Shown here: positions 28,435-38,221 of the stretch, piece after piece | Position numbering within the stretch: the first letter of the stretch is position 1 | Layout of the letters: each line of letters begins with the position of its first letter | Source of the DNA: a bacterium | Lineage (GTDB): Bacteria; Patescibacteriota; WWE3; 2-01-FULL-39-13; JAACPI01 | Assembly (NCBI GenBank): GCA_009995545.1 | Contig: JAACPI010000008.1 | Location: 1-52,885 of the forward strand | Direction of reading: 5' to 3' | DNA: 52,885 nt | Made by a program: the position numbers and the translations under genes | Notes under the pieces: model-generated | What the model saw: the letters and a program-made list of their open reading frames with translations, nothing else | Database searches by the model: none | Told to the model about the DNA's origin: nothing

Positions 28435-28890
28435 TTAGTGTAAAAAAGCTATATATACAAGTACAGATATAAATACTACCTGCAGGGTATAACCTATATA
28501 TCCCTTAACGTGGTTTTGAATTAGTCCTTGAAACTTGGCAATACTTTCGGAATAAAACCAGTTTTTTCTAAACATCGCGTAAGGACCAGTTAATATATCC
28601 GGAAGGTTTGCAGTGATCCCGCATATTATCATTATTGTCATGGCGTAATTGCTGTTAACAAACTTTCCGCTTAACAAATAGCTGTAAGCCGCCAATACGA
28701 CTGTCCCTATTACTATTTCTCCTAAAATTATTAAGTTTCCTACCCCCTTTGACTTTATGGGGTTAGGGTTTGAGTGAGGAAATACGTCGAAAAATAGATG
28801 GCTAACTAAAGACAGAATTATCGCAATGAAGGGGTTTGGTATAAAGTAAGCTATTGTCGCTCCCGTGATAGCGTGGGGTGTATAAAGCAT
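28435..28890 (-). CDS. YdjM/DUF457-like membrane-bound metal-dependent hydrolase family
   Basis: MLYTPHAITGATIAYF...SHLFFDVFPHSNPNP. Confidence 0.65.
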   Translation of the reverse strand: MLYTPHAITGATIAYFIPNPFIAIILSLVSHLFFDVFPHSNPNPIKSKGVGNLIILGEIVIGTVVLAAYSYLLSGKFVNSNYAMTIMIICGITANLPDILTGPYAMFRKNWFYSESIAKFQGLIQNHVKGYIGYTLQVVFISVLVYIAFLH

Positions 28891-28975
28891 AATAATGTTA
28901 AATTGTTATTTTCCATCTTTACCTTTTTCTTATTGGTATTTAAGGTAGAATAGATTTTGTAATATTATAGTCGAT

Positions 28976-29938
28976 ATGCTCAAAAGATTCAAAAATAGCA
29001 ATAATATGTTTTATCAATTAGTTAGAGAAGTTAGGCCTCGTCAGTGGATAAAAAATGCTATTATTTTTGGCCCTCTAGTTTTGGGTAACAAGCTTTTTGT
29101 TTTTGAGTCTCTTTTTAACTGTTTTGTAGCTTTTATTGTTTTTTCTTTTGCTGCCTCATTTGTGTACATAGTAAATGATGTAGTGGATATCGAAAAAGAC
29201 AGAAAGCACCCCATTAAAAGTAACAGACCTTTAGCCAGTGGTAAGTTAAAGATTAGTACTGCTTTAAAGGCGGCAATAGTTTTTTTAACTTTTGCTTTGG
29301 TTCTATCTTTAAAGGTAAACGATTTTTTGTTTTTTTTAACCCTAGCTTACGTATTGCTCCAACTTTCGTACTCTTTTTATCTTAAAAACTTTATTATTAT
29401 CGACGCTTTAATAGTATCCTTGGGTTTTATAATAAGGGTTTTTGCGGGTGGTGTTGCTGCTTCTGCCTCGATTTCTAGTTGGTTAATTTTATCAGTGATT
29501 GGACTATCTTTACTTTTGGCTTTTGGTAAAAGAAGAGGGGAAAGAACCATACTCTCTAGTAAACAACTTAGCTTAGATACTAGAGATACTTTAAAAAACT
29601 ACCCCGATACTTTACTAGACTCTATGATCTCAATGTCTGCAGCTTACGCAATTATTAGCTATTCTTTATTTGCCTTTCAAACTTCTCCCGACAGGCCAAC
29701 ACCCGAGCTTTTTAAAGACTTTTTGCCTTATACACTCTCGTCTCCAAAGTGGATGATGTTAACCATACCTTTGGTTATCTACGGTGTTGCAAGGTACTTA
29801 TATGTAATATATGAAAGCAAAAATGCGGAATCTCCTGAAAGGGCCTTATTACAAGACAAATTTCTATTAGGAGCTATTGGTATTTGGGGATTGATGATAT
29901 TGTTTTTTTACTACGTTCTAGGTACAGTTAATATATAA
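28976..29938 (+). CDS. UbiA-superfamily prenyltransferase (decaprenyl-phosphate phosphoribosyltransferase-like)
   Basis: VRPRQWIKNAIIFGPLVLGNKLF, YIVNDVVDIEKDRKHPIKSNRPLASG. Confidence 0.88.
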   Translation: MLKRFKNSNNMFYQLVREVRPRQWIKNAIIFGPLVLGNKLFVFESLFNCFVAFIVFSFAASFVYIVNDVVDIEKDRKHPIKSNRPLASGKLKISTALKAAIVFLTFALVLSLKVNDFLFFLTLAYVLLQLSYSFYLKNFIIIDALIVSLGFIIRVFAGGVAASASISSWLILSVIGLSLLLAFGKRRGERTILSSKQLSLDTRDTLKNYPDTLLDSMISMSAAYAIISYSLFAFQTSPDRPTPELFKDFLPYTLSSPKWMMLTIPLVIYGVARYLYVIYESKNAESPERALLQDKFLLGAIGIWGLMILFFYYVLGTVNI

Positions 29939-29960
29939 TCATAATTAATTTTTCATAGCT

Positions 29961-30302
29961 ATGGATACAAAAAAACTTGCTTCAAGACCCATATCTATAA
30001 CAATAATTTGTATTTTAGGTTTTTTGGGTATTCTTCCAAGTGTGTTCTTGGTCTTTAGCGAAGCTGCCAAATCAATCGGCTCTTGGTACCCCCCTTATTT
30101 GGGATTATCTATAGTTTTTGGTCTTATAAGTTTTACAGGGATGTGGTTAATGAAAAAGTGGGGTGCTTATCTTTACTCAGGATTTTTTTTATTAAATCAA
30201 ATACTAATGATTTACATGGGGGTTTGGAATATTTTTGCTTTAGTTCTGCCTGGGGTAGTTGTAGGAGTTGCTTTGTATAATTTAAAGAAAATGTCAGATT
30301 AA
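29961..30302 (+). CDS. Small polytopic membrane protein
   Basis: Hydrophobic segments throughout. Confidence 0.6.
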   Translation: MDTKKLASRPISITIICILGFLGILPSVFLVFSEAAKSIGSWYPPYLGLSIVFGLISFTGMWLMKKWGAYLYSGFFLLNQILMIYMGVWNIFALVLPGVVVGVALYNLKKMSD

Positions 30303-30332
30303 ATGGTTTTTTAATTAAGTTAAAAAACCATT
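30302..30332. terminator. Bidirectional intrinsic terminator between convergent genes
   Basis: AATGGTTTTTT-AATTAAGTT-AAAAAACCATT, 11-bp perfect stem. Confidence 0.7.
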
Positions 30333-30709
30333 CCTTTTACCCATACAGCACTGTCACTTAGGTTTATAATTTCAATTTCCCCATCTTTATTTGTGGCATA
30401 AGATTCTTTATTCCCTTCTGTTAGAACTATTTGTGAGGTGCCTGATGCCCCTTTTAAAGTTTTGGTAAAGTATTCCTTAGGTTCTAATATTATCTCAAAA
30501 CTAATTATCTTGGCTCGAGATTCTGTATATTTAACTCTTCCGTCTATTACACTGGTGCTTTTTATCGAAGTACCCAGAACCTTTGAATTATCTGCATTCG
30601 GGCCTTTAAACGAGTTAAAAGATATAATTGGAAGAGCCAGAAGTCCTAGCATTACAGCAAACAAAGCCAAGGAGCTCATTAATTTTTTAAAATAGTAATT
30701 TATATTCAT
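30320..30709 (-). CDS. Exported hypothetical protein
   Basis: N-terminal signal/TM segment; overlaps next gene by 4 nt. Confidence 0.6.
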   Translation of the reverse strand: MNINYYFKKLMSSLALFAVMLGLLALPIISFNSFKGPNADNSKVLGTSIKSTSVIDGRVKYTESRAKIISFEIILEPKEYFTKTLKGASGTSQIVLTEGNKESYATNKDGEIEIINLSDSAVWVKGMVF

Positions 30710-31245
30710 GAGACTGACACAAAAATTGCGTGCTCCTTTTCAATATCAATCACTGAAAGCACTGTTAGTACTGAGGACATAATAAGTGACCCGTATAGGA
30801 CCCAGTCACTCGTTAACCCTAAAAAATATTGGGTGATTATTAAAATTGCAATAATCCACATGAAAATTACCCAAGCTGCTAGTTTTACAAATAAGCCCAT
30901 ATTTTTAACTAGCAAACCTTCTAAATTTTGGCTATACAACCAGGAGCTTAGAGAGGGTTTTATATGTGAGTGGTGTAAAAAGTATCCTTTAAAAACCAAC
31001 CATGAGGTAAAGCTGAATGCTACTAAAAAGGTAAGTGCACTGGAGTAATCATTAGCCATCTTAAAGTTTGTAAAACTGCTAAAAATTATCCCATTAGAAG
31101 TAGCTTCGTACGAAAGACCGTAAAGTGTTGAAAAAAATATCATTGTTAAGGCCTTTGTAAAAACCAAAACTATTGAAGGCATTACACACATTCTTACAAA
31201 ATGAGCGAATATTGGGCTATGGTGAGTACTCTGGGCAGAATTCAT
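30706..31245 (-). CDS. Polytopic membrane protein, unknown
   Basis: Several hydrophobic segments. Confidence 0.6.
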   Translation of the reverse strand: MNSAQSTHHSPIFAHFVRMCVMPSIVLVFTKALTMIFFSTLYGLSYEATSNGIIFSSFTNFKMANDYSSALTFLVAFSFTSWLVFKGYFLHHSHIKPSLSSWLYSQNLEGLLVKNMGLFVKLAAWVIFMWIIAILIITQYFLGLTSDWVLYGSLIMSSVLTVLSVIDIEKEHAIFVSVS

Positions 31246-31361
31246 CTATGTATATAATAACTCTAAAGTTGATGCTATTGCAATGGATTTTGCCTTTAAA
31301 TAGGTTTGGTTTTAGCAATCAATACTTTTTCTTGGTTTTGATTTACTATAGTCATATAACT

Positions 31362-33047
31362 ATGAGATTTTATTTTAACAAAACAATTACAATACTTGAG
31401 TTTGTGCTAATCATTAGCCCTTCCTTGGTAATACCTTTTATGGTCGAGGCTTACGAACTTCCAAAAACATTGTTTATACTCCTTTTACTTTCTTTCTCAC
31501 TAATTACTTATAAGTTTAGAACGGGTACTGAAAAAAGTAATAAGATCCCTGGCCATAATTTGTCTTACTTAAATCTTGTGCTATTTGGGTATTTAACTTT
31601 GTATGTATTATCTAGTTTATTTTCGTCTAACCTTAGTACCTCTTTATTGGGATATTATGGTAGATTTGCAGGGTCCCTACTCTTTTTAGGTGTAACTATA
31701 TTTTTTTTAAACGAAAATGAGAAAAAACTAGCCAATTGGTCTGATTCTAGAATATCTTTTATTCTATCTTTGGGTTCTGTTGTTCCTGTTTTATTTTCTT
31801 ATGCCCAGATACTTAACCCTTCTGTGTTGTTTCAAACTTTTGGTAGAGTTTACTCAACTTTTGGTCAGCCAAATTGGTTTGGAGGTTATTTGGTAATTGT
31901 ATTGTTAATTCATACTATTTCATACGTGGTTGATAGGAGAAACCTTTCCCTCTTTTACTTTGTATTTACCTTAATTCCCATTTTTTATACTTTATCTCTC
32001 TCAGCTCTTCTCACTCTAATTTTGGCACTTTGTATTTTTTGGTTTGTACCCTTTACAAATAAAAGCAGTTTTAGGTTAAATATTATTCTGTTGTTTTTTA
32101 TACTGACTACCGTTTTGCATGGCGGAAGTTTAGTATTAAGACTTAATCATCAAGTTTTTGCAAGCGATAATAATGAGAACAGTATCCTAACTAATGACAC
32201 AGGTTATATTCGAGGTATCCTTGCAAAATCAGCTTTTTTGCAGGTGGTAAAATCCCCAAAACTGTTACTGATTGGGGCTGGACCCGAGAACTTCGCCTAT
32301 GATTTTAAAAGGCCTAGTAGTTTAAACCAAACATCCGAGTGGTCTTACTTGTACGATAAGCCACATAATTTTTTTGTCGAAGAATTTTTTGAAACAGGTA
32401 TCCTGGGTTTATTGTTTTTTACGGCCCTTTTTATTTTTTTAGCTTTTAATCTTAAAAAGAATATTTATTATATTTTACCTTTAGCCCTATTATTTAATTC
32501 TCTTTTTGGTTGGCTCACTGCTTACACGTATCTTTTATTATTTATCTTTTTAGTTAAATTTCTGATAAAACAAGGTTTTGACAGAAGATATGTAAGTTTT
32601 ACTTTTAGAGTGAAAAACTTTTTGATATACGATTTTATATTTGTGTTTACCTTGATATATGTTTTTAGCTTTTCGATAATTAAAGTCAATCCTTGTCTTT
32701 CCTTTAAACTATTCCCCTATTATCAAAATTTCTCTTGGTTTTGTTTGTCGGGTAATTTAAATGATGAAAATACTAAAACTATTCTAAATTTAAACCCTAA
32801 AAACAGGCTTTTAAAAGAGAGTTTGGCTTTAAAGATAATGAATAAGAACCCTGCCAAGTCTAAAGAACTTTTAGTAAGCTTATTAACTCGGGACTACACA
32901 AACCCGATATACTTTTATTACTTGGGTCAGTTGTATGAAAAACAGGGGGATACTGCGGAGGCTGTAAAGCAGTATACTCTTGCTCTAGAGCTGAAGCCAA
33001 GATTCCTACAGGCTCAATCTAGAATGCTATATTTAAATACTAAATAG
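31362..33047 (+). CDS. O-antigen ligase-like (Wzy/WaaL) membrane protein with C-terminal TPR
   Basis: Polytopic; GYYGRFAGSLLFLG, STFGQPNWFGGYL, LYDKPHNFFVEEFFETGILGLLFF; TPR NPIYFYYLGQLYEKQGDTAEAVKQYTLALELKP; start moved to 31362 to avoid overlap with 30706-31245. Confidence 0.82.
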   Translation: MRFYFNKTITILEFVLIISPSLVIPFMVEAYELPKTLFILLLLSFSLITYKFRTGTEKSNKIPGHNLSYLNLVLFGYLTLYVLSSLFSSNLSTSLLGYYGRFAGSLLFLGVTIFFLNENEKKLANWSDSRISFILSLGSVVPVLFSYAQILNPSVLFQTFGRVYSTFGQPNWFGGYLVIVLLIHTISYVVDRRNLSLFYFVFTLIPIFYTLSLSALLTLILALCIFWFVPFTNKSSFRLNIILLFFILTTVLHGGSLVLRLNHQVFASDNNENSILTNDTGYIRGILAKSAFLQVVKSPKLLLIGAGPENFAYDFKRPSSLNQTSEWSYLYDKPHNFFVEEFFETGILGLLFFTALFIFLAFNLKKNIYYILPLALLFNSLFGWLTAYTYLLLFIFLVKFLIKQGFDRRYVSFTFRVKNFLIYDFIFVFTLIYVFSFSIIKVNPCLSFKLFPYYQNFSWFCLSGNLNDENTKTILNLNPKNRLLKESLALKIMNKNPAKSKELLVSLLTRDYTNPIYFYYLGQLYEKQGDTAEAVKQYTLALELKPRFLQAQSRMLYLNTK

Positions 33048-33058
33048 TTAGGTTTACT

Positions 33059-34240
33059 TTATGGTGTCTCTGGCTCGGATTTTTTAAGATAACTAGAAAA
33101 TGCATATGCTTCTTTTTCTTCTTCACCCTCTTTATACTGTACTTTAAACCAATCTCCTTCTTGTCCTAAAACCTTTACTGTATCTCCAACGTTGAGTTGG
33201 TGGACTATCTCTCCTGTTAACTCAGGCTTATCTCTAACATTAAGGTATCCTAAACCTGTTTCTGTAACTTCGTAGAGTAGATTCTGCGTTGCTGCTACGG
33301 GGGAGTTAGTTATAGCACTTAAGGTGTCACTTGCCTGAGTAGACATTTCTTTAGCATTGTCATCCAAACTTAAATACCCAATTAAAATTAAGGTACCTTC
33401 CTTTGACTCCGTTAAGGTTACCGCATCCTTGTTTAAAACTTTACCATCTCCCGAGTAAAGTGTGCCTCCACTATCTATAAAGTAGTCAAAACCCTTTATG
33501 CTGTCTGTATCTATAATTGCCTCGCCTCTGGTTTTTAGCCAGTAATCTATGGCCTGAGCCCAGTCACCCTGTTGGTTACTTTTAATTAAGGGATCTATAA
33601 AGTTATATATTTTGTAGAAACTGTTAGATTCTAGTCCCATAGTATTTTTAGAAATAGGTTTTAAAAAAAGCTGTGATGAAACGTTTAAGGTAAAACCATT
33701 TTCTAGTTTTACGTTAAGTTTTTGGGCTTCGTAACCATCTTTTTCTATTACAATGGTGTATTCTCCATTATCACTTTCTAATAGATCTTTTTTTGAGATA
33801 GTAATTGGGGTAGAACCTAAAGACTTATTGTTAATTTTAACGGTAGCATCCTTTGGGGTTGAAGAAACAAAAAGGTCTGAGGTATTACTGTTGGCTTTGT
33901 CGTACCATAAAATTTGATTAGCTGAAAATTTGTCAGATACACCAACATCTATAGATATAGTTGTATAAGCGGCCTCGGTTAAAATTATGTCTTTGGTAAA
34001 GGAGTTATTGTCGGTTGAAATTTTTATTTGGTTAACCCCTGGTTTTAAATCTATCAGGTCCAAGGGGGCCTTACCCAACTCTTTGTTTTTAAGACTGACG
34101 GTAGCGTCTCGATACTTCGATGTTATGGATAACGCAGCGGGTTTACTCGATACATTCTTATAATATGTAAAACCTAAAAATATTACTCCAGTTAAAAAAA
34201 GTACTACAGGGGTTATGATGGGCAAGTAACTTTTGTTCAT
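33059..34240 (-). CDS. Membrane-anchored PEGA-domain protein with C-terminal bacterial SH3 domain
   Basis: VSSTPKDATVKINNKSLGSTPITISK (PEGA) and GYLNVRDKPELTGEIVHQLNVGDTVKVLGQEGDWFKVQY (SH3b). Confidence 0.85.
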   Translation of the reverse strand: MNKSYLPIITPVVLFLTGVIFLGFTYYKNVSSKPAALSITSKYRDATVSLKNKELGKAPLDLIDLKPGVNQIKISTDNNSFTKDIILTEAAYTTISIDVGVSDKFSANQILWYDKANSNTSDLFVSSTPKDATVKINNKSLGSTPITISKKDLLESDNGEYTIVIEKDGYEAQKLNVKLENGFTLNVSSQLFLKPISKNTMGLESNSFYKIYNFIDPLIKSNQQGDWAQAIDYWLKTRGEAIIDTDSIKGFDYFIDSGGTLYSGDGKVLNKDAVTLTESKEGTLILIGYLSLDDNAKEMSTQASDTLSAITNSPVAATQNLLYEVTETGLGYLNVRDKPELTGEIVHQLNVGDTVKVLGQEGDWFKVQYKEGEEEKEAYAFSSYLKKSEPETP

Positions 34241-34335
34241 AACAATATGTTAGCATAGAAGTATTCTGTTTGGCTTTAACAAAAATACACAGGTACCTGT
34301 ATATTTATTATGTTAAGAAGTTTATAATTTGTATA

Positions 34336-35352
34336 ATGCCTAATAAGAAAGTAGTTTTTTTTGAAACAAACGAGTTTCAAAAAAAATATTTAACTGCCAA
34401 ATTAAAAAACGATTTCGACACTGTATTTGTTTCGGATACTTTAAATGATAAAAATATTGGGTTAGCTGGTGAAGCTGAGTATCTTGGAGTGTTTATTAAC
34501 AGTAGGGTTGATTCAAAGGTATTACAAAAACTTCCTAAACTTAAGTCCATAGTAACCCTATCCACTGGGTTTGATCATATTGACTTACAAGAATGTAAAA
34601 AAAGAGGTATTACTGTAAGCAATGTTCCCCATTATGGAGAAAACACCGTTGCAGAGCACACTCTTGCCTTAATATTAGCAATCTCAAGAAAAATAATACC
34701 CGCAAATAATAGAGTAAAAGAGGGCCATTTTAGTCCTAAAGGTTTAGTCGGTTTTGATTTAAAGGGTAAAACTTTAGGAATTGTGGGGTGTGGTAGTATA
34801 GGAAAACACGTTGCTAAAATGGCTTTTGGTTTTGATATGAAGCTTTTGGCTATGGATTTATACGAAGATATCGAAATGAAACAAAAGTATGGTTTAAAAT
34901 ATTTACCTTTAGATAAACTTTTAGAACAGTCGGACATTGTTACCTTCCATGCCCCTTATAATAAAAGCACCCATCACCTTTTAAATAAAAGCAATATTAA
35001 TAAAACTAAAAAAGGGGTGGTGATTATAAATACTTCAAGGGGGGCTTTAATAGAAACTGATGCGTTGTACGATGCCTTAGTAGAAGGTCAGGTTAAAGCT
35101 GCCGGCTTAGATGTTTTAGAAGAAGAAAAGTTTTTAAGTGAAGAAGCGGAGCTTTTGTACAGTGATGAAAGTTTAGTAAAAGATTTAAAAACAGTTGTTA
35201 CAAACCATGTTTTAATTAACCACCCTAATGTATTAATTACACCCCATAGTGCTTTTAATAGCAAAGAAGCAATACAGCGAATCCTAGATACTACTTGTGA
35301 TAACCTAAGGGGGTTTTTCCAGGGAGAAGAAATTAATACTGTTGCATTTTAA
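34336..35352 (+). CDS. D-isomer-specific 2-hydroxyacid dehydrogenase
   Basis: LGIVGCGSIGKHVAKMAFGFDMKLLAMD, VVIINTSRGALIETDAL, LITPHSAFNSKEA. Confidence 0.9.
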   Translation: MPNKKVVFFETNEFQKKYLTAKLKNDFDTVFVSDTLNDKNIGLAGEAEYLGVFINSRVDSKVLQKLPKLKSIVTLSTGFDHIDLQECKKRGITVSNVPHYGENTVAEHTLALILAISRKIIPANNRVKEGHFSPKGLVGFDLKGKTLGIVGCGSIGKHVAKMAFGFDMKLLAMDLYEDIEMKQKYGLKYLPLDKLLEQSDIVTFHAPYNKSTHHLLNKSNINKTKKGVVIINTSRGALIETDALYDALVEGQVKAAGLDVLEEEKFLSEEAELLYSDESLVKDLKTVVTNHVLINHPNVLITPHSAFNSKEAIQRILDTTCDNLRGFFQGEEINTVAF

Positions 35353-35379
35353 CCTCCTTTTGTATACTATAAGATATCT

Positions 35380-36048
35380 ATGCCAAAAATAATTGAGATA
35401 ACCCCCTACCAATTAGAGGTAACCCGTGCAACCTACGATGCCTGTGCTTCTGTATATGCAGAAAAGGTTGAGTGGGCCGACCTTATATCCGATCAGGTAA
35501 AAAAAAGATTGGTACAGCCTTTAAACAATGAGATACCTCGGAATTCTTGCGTTGCAGTTCTGGGGTGTGGTACCGGGCGAGATGTTAAGGAATTCAAAAA
35601 ATATGGTCATAACGTCATAGGATTTGATCTATCTAAGGGTATGTTGGAAGTTGCAAAACAAAAAGTACCTAATGTGGAATTCAGAAAAATTGATCTGTCG
35701 AAGGACCCTCTTCCAGAGATCTTATTTGATGCCTTATATGCAGATAGTGTTCTATCTTATATACCCCATAACAGACTTTGTTTTACTTTAAATTCTTTTT
35801 ACAGTAGTTTGAAGCCTGGTGGTAAGGGGTTGTTGGGTTTTAAGATTAATGGGTATGGTGTTCTTCAAGACAATATTTTGAATATTGGAGGCGAGGTTAG
35901 TTCCAGATTTTATCAAACTTACCCCCGCGACTACGTTGAAGCTCAAGTTTTGGCGGCTAATTTTAAAATTATCAAAAGCAAAGTATACAAAGACAGTTTG
36001 GAGCGGCCTACAAAATGGTATGATATATTCGTTGTTAAACCTGATTAG
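35380..36048 (+). CDS. Class I SAM-dependent methyltransferase
   Basis: VAVLGCGTGRDVKEFKKYGHNVIGFDLSKGMLEVAKQK. Confidence 0.88.
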   Translation: MPKIIEITPYQLEVTRATYDACASVYAEKVEWADLISDQVKKRLVQPLNNEIPRNSCVAVLGCGTGRDVKEFKKYGHNVIGFDLSKGMLEVAKQKVPNVEFRKIDLSKDPLPEILFDALYADSVLSYIPHNRLCFTLNSFYSSLKPGGKGLLGFKINGYGVLQDNILNIGGEVSSRFYQTYPRDYVEAQVLAANFKIIKSKVYKDSLERPTKWYDIFVVKPD

Positions 36049-36066
36049 TACTGTTATCATTGAACA

Positions 36067-36657
36067 ATGAAGGTATATTACATTGCAGCCATATACGCAG
36101 CTGAAAAGTACAAGACTAGTTATGAGGGGATAAATAAAGTTCTACAAAAGCATGACCCTGCTTTAGTGAACGAAAATTTTTTTGGCCTTAGTCTAGAGAA
36201 ACTAAAAAACCCCCGTACTGGTGATTCTAGAGAGCAGCACTACAAAAAGGTTTTAGCGAGTATAAAAAAAGCAGATTTGATAGTAGCGGAGGTTTCTTAT
36301 CCTTCTTCAATTAATGTTGGTCATGAAATAACATTGGCGTTGGAGTTCGAAAAGCCCGTTTTGGCATTATACAGTGAGGGTAATAGCCCTATGTTTTTAG
36401 AGGGCTACCAATCTGATAAATTCATTTTAGCTCCTTACAGTCTAACAAAAATTTCAGATCTTGATAGAATTATAAATTCAAGCATAAAAAAACTGATGAA
36501 GGCTATTGATATACGTTTTAACTTTTTTGTTTCTCCAAAAATATCTACTTATTTAGATTGGGTAAGTAAAGAAAAACGTATCCCAAGATCTGTTTATTTA
36601 AGAAAACTAATTGAGGAGGATATGAGAAAAGAAAAAGATTATTCTGAGGGCAATTAG
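36067..36657 (+). CDS. Nucleoside 2-deoxyribosyltransferase-like protein with C-terminal ribbon-helix-helix-like tail
   Basis: VYYIAAIYAAE...ADLIVAEVSYPSSINVGHEITLALEFEKPVLALY; tail ISTYLDWVSKEKRIPRSVYLRKLIEEDM. Confidence 0.65.
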   Translation: MKVYYIAAIYAAEKYKTSYEGINKVLQKHDPALVNENFFGLSLEKLKNPRTGDSREQHYKKVLASIKKADLIVAEVSYPSSINVGHEITLALEFEKPVLALYSEGNSPMFLEGYQSDKFILAPYSLTKISDLDRIINSSIKKLMKAIDIRFNFFVSPKISTYLDWVSKEKRIPRSVYLRKLIEEDMRKEKDYSEGN

Positions 36658-36702
36658 TTTATATCTTACGTTTAGGATTTTAAAATAATTTTTTTTACTT
36701 TT

Positions 36703-37428
36703 ATGCAACAAGCACCAAACCCCCAAATGGCAGGTTTTTTAGAAAGATTTTTAGCTTCTTTTATAGATGGAATAATAGTAATGGTAGGTTTCTATATCGT
36801 AATGATACCCTTGGCGCTTATAGGCGGAGGTATGTCCACATTAATGCTTCCTGCAGATAATTCTGGCACAGACGCTTTGGGTATATTTATGATGTTGGTT
36901 ATCTACCTTATTGCTATGGTAATGCCCCTTTTGTATTACATTTATTTTTATACTAAAAATGGTCAAACCCTGGGTAAAAAGATTTTAAATATAAAGGTTG
37001 TTAGACCCGCCGATAATTCCTACTTAAGTTGGGGAAGAGTTTTACTGAGAGAAACTGTAGGTAAATTATTAAGTAGCTTCTTTTTTGGGCTTGGTTATTT
37101 CTGGTATTTTTCTAGTGCAGAAAGACAAGCCTGGCATGATAGCATTTCTGACAGTATAGTAGTAAAAACTGATTCCACGGGCAAAATTTTGCTTGACGGG
37201 CCAGATCTTTACCCTCAGGAATATGTTAAAACCTTTTTACCCTGTGGGTGTATTACTCTTTTTTATGCAGCACTTATTTTTGCAATAGTTATGTTTGGCA
37301 TTGCCGCGTCTGGGTCAGAGTCTGCTACTAAAAAAGCAATACAAAAAAGTAACACTACAGAATACGTCGATAAATATGATATCGCGCCTAAAACTCCCAG
37401 TGTTCTTGATCCAACAGAAACTAAATAA
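36703..37428 (+). CDS. RDD family membrane protein
   Basis: GFLERFLASFIDGIIVM...TLGKKILNIKVVRPAD. Confidence 0.85.
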   Translation: MQQAPNPQMAGFLERFLASFIDGIIVMVGFYIVMIPLALIGGGMSTLMLPADNSGTDALGIFMMLVIYLIAMVMPLLYYIYFYTKNGQTLGKKILNIKVVRPADNSYLSWGRVLLRETVGKLLSSFFFGLGYFWYFSSAERQAWHDSISDSIVVKTDSTGKILLDGPDLYPQEYVKTFLPCGCITLFYAALIFAIVMFGIAASGSESATKKAIQKSNTTEYVDKYDIAPKTPSVLDPTETK

Positions 37429-37442
37429 CTTTTTCTTTGTAA

Positions 37443-38168
37443 ATGAATTTAGCTGAGGGTTTAGATGCTGATATTTCCACCTCTGAATAACAATTACCAG
37501 AAACTGAATCTGTAAAAAGAGCGGTTAGTGAAGAAACAGTCCCAGTTATATCCCAAGTTATAGTTTCTAAAACTGTACCACAAACACCCACAACCGTGCC
37601 TACCGCAAGCTTAGACTCTTCTAGAAAAAAGAGAATTATAGTCATTTCTGCTGTTTTAGTTTTACTTTTCCTCAGACTTACTTTGGTGTTCTTAATTCTT
37701 TCCACACTGACCCTTATGAAACTTAATCCTGCTAAAACTTTAGCTACAGCAAAAGAAAGTTCCTGGATGAATATGTGTTTTAAACTGAGTTCTTCGATAG
37801 AAATAAATAAATTAGATAATGGTGTCTATGCTTGGGAAAAGGCACAAGACCCTAAAGTTAAGGATTCAGTAATTCTGCCTTTAAGTAAAGATACTAACTA
37901 CACTTTTAAGTGGTTTAGTCCAGAAGGCAAAACCGATTTAGAGGAGTTAATCACTCTTTCCGCTGGTTCCGGTTTAACATTTGAAGGCATATATTTTGTC
38001 ACAACTAAAGACTCTTATGGTTTCTGCTATATACCTGCAGATTTATCTATAACACTTAGTAAGAATACGAACCTTTCACAGTATGGGGATAAATATGCCT
38101 TTGTCATGAGTAAACTGAGTTTACCAGATTCAAAACCACCAAAAAGCGTTTTTGAAAAGTTTAACTAA
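37443..38168 (+). CDS. Single-pass membrane protein; reading frame contains one in-frame TAA near its 5' end (possible nonsense mutation; GTG restart at 37596)
   Basis: ATG 37443 ... GAA TAA(37488-37490) CAA TTA CCA GAA ACT... in frame with ORF 37596-38168. Confidence 0.6.
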
Positions 38169-38221
38169 TTGGGTTAGGTAGCTGGATTTATTTATAAATA
38201 TTCTGTAGAATCCCCTTTGTT

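Noticed and set aside
37488-37490. TAA recoding as glutamine
   Set aside because: All other genes stop normally at TAA/TAG/TGA; one case cannot support recoding, so nonsense mutation or error is favoured.
37421-37705. 94-aa minus-strand ORF
   Set aside because: Opposes the plus-strand frame from 37443, whose sequence (charged tail then TM) is more protein-like.
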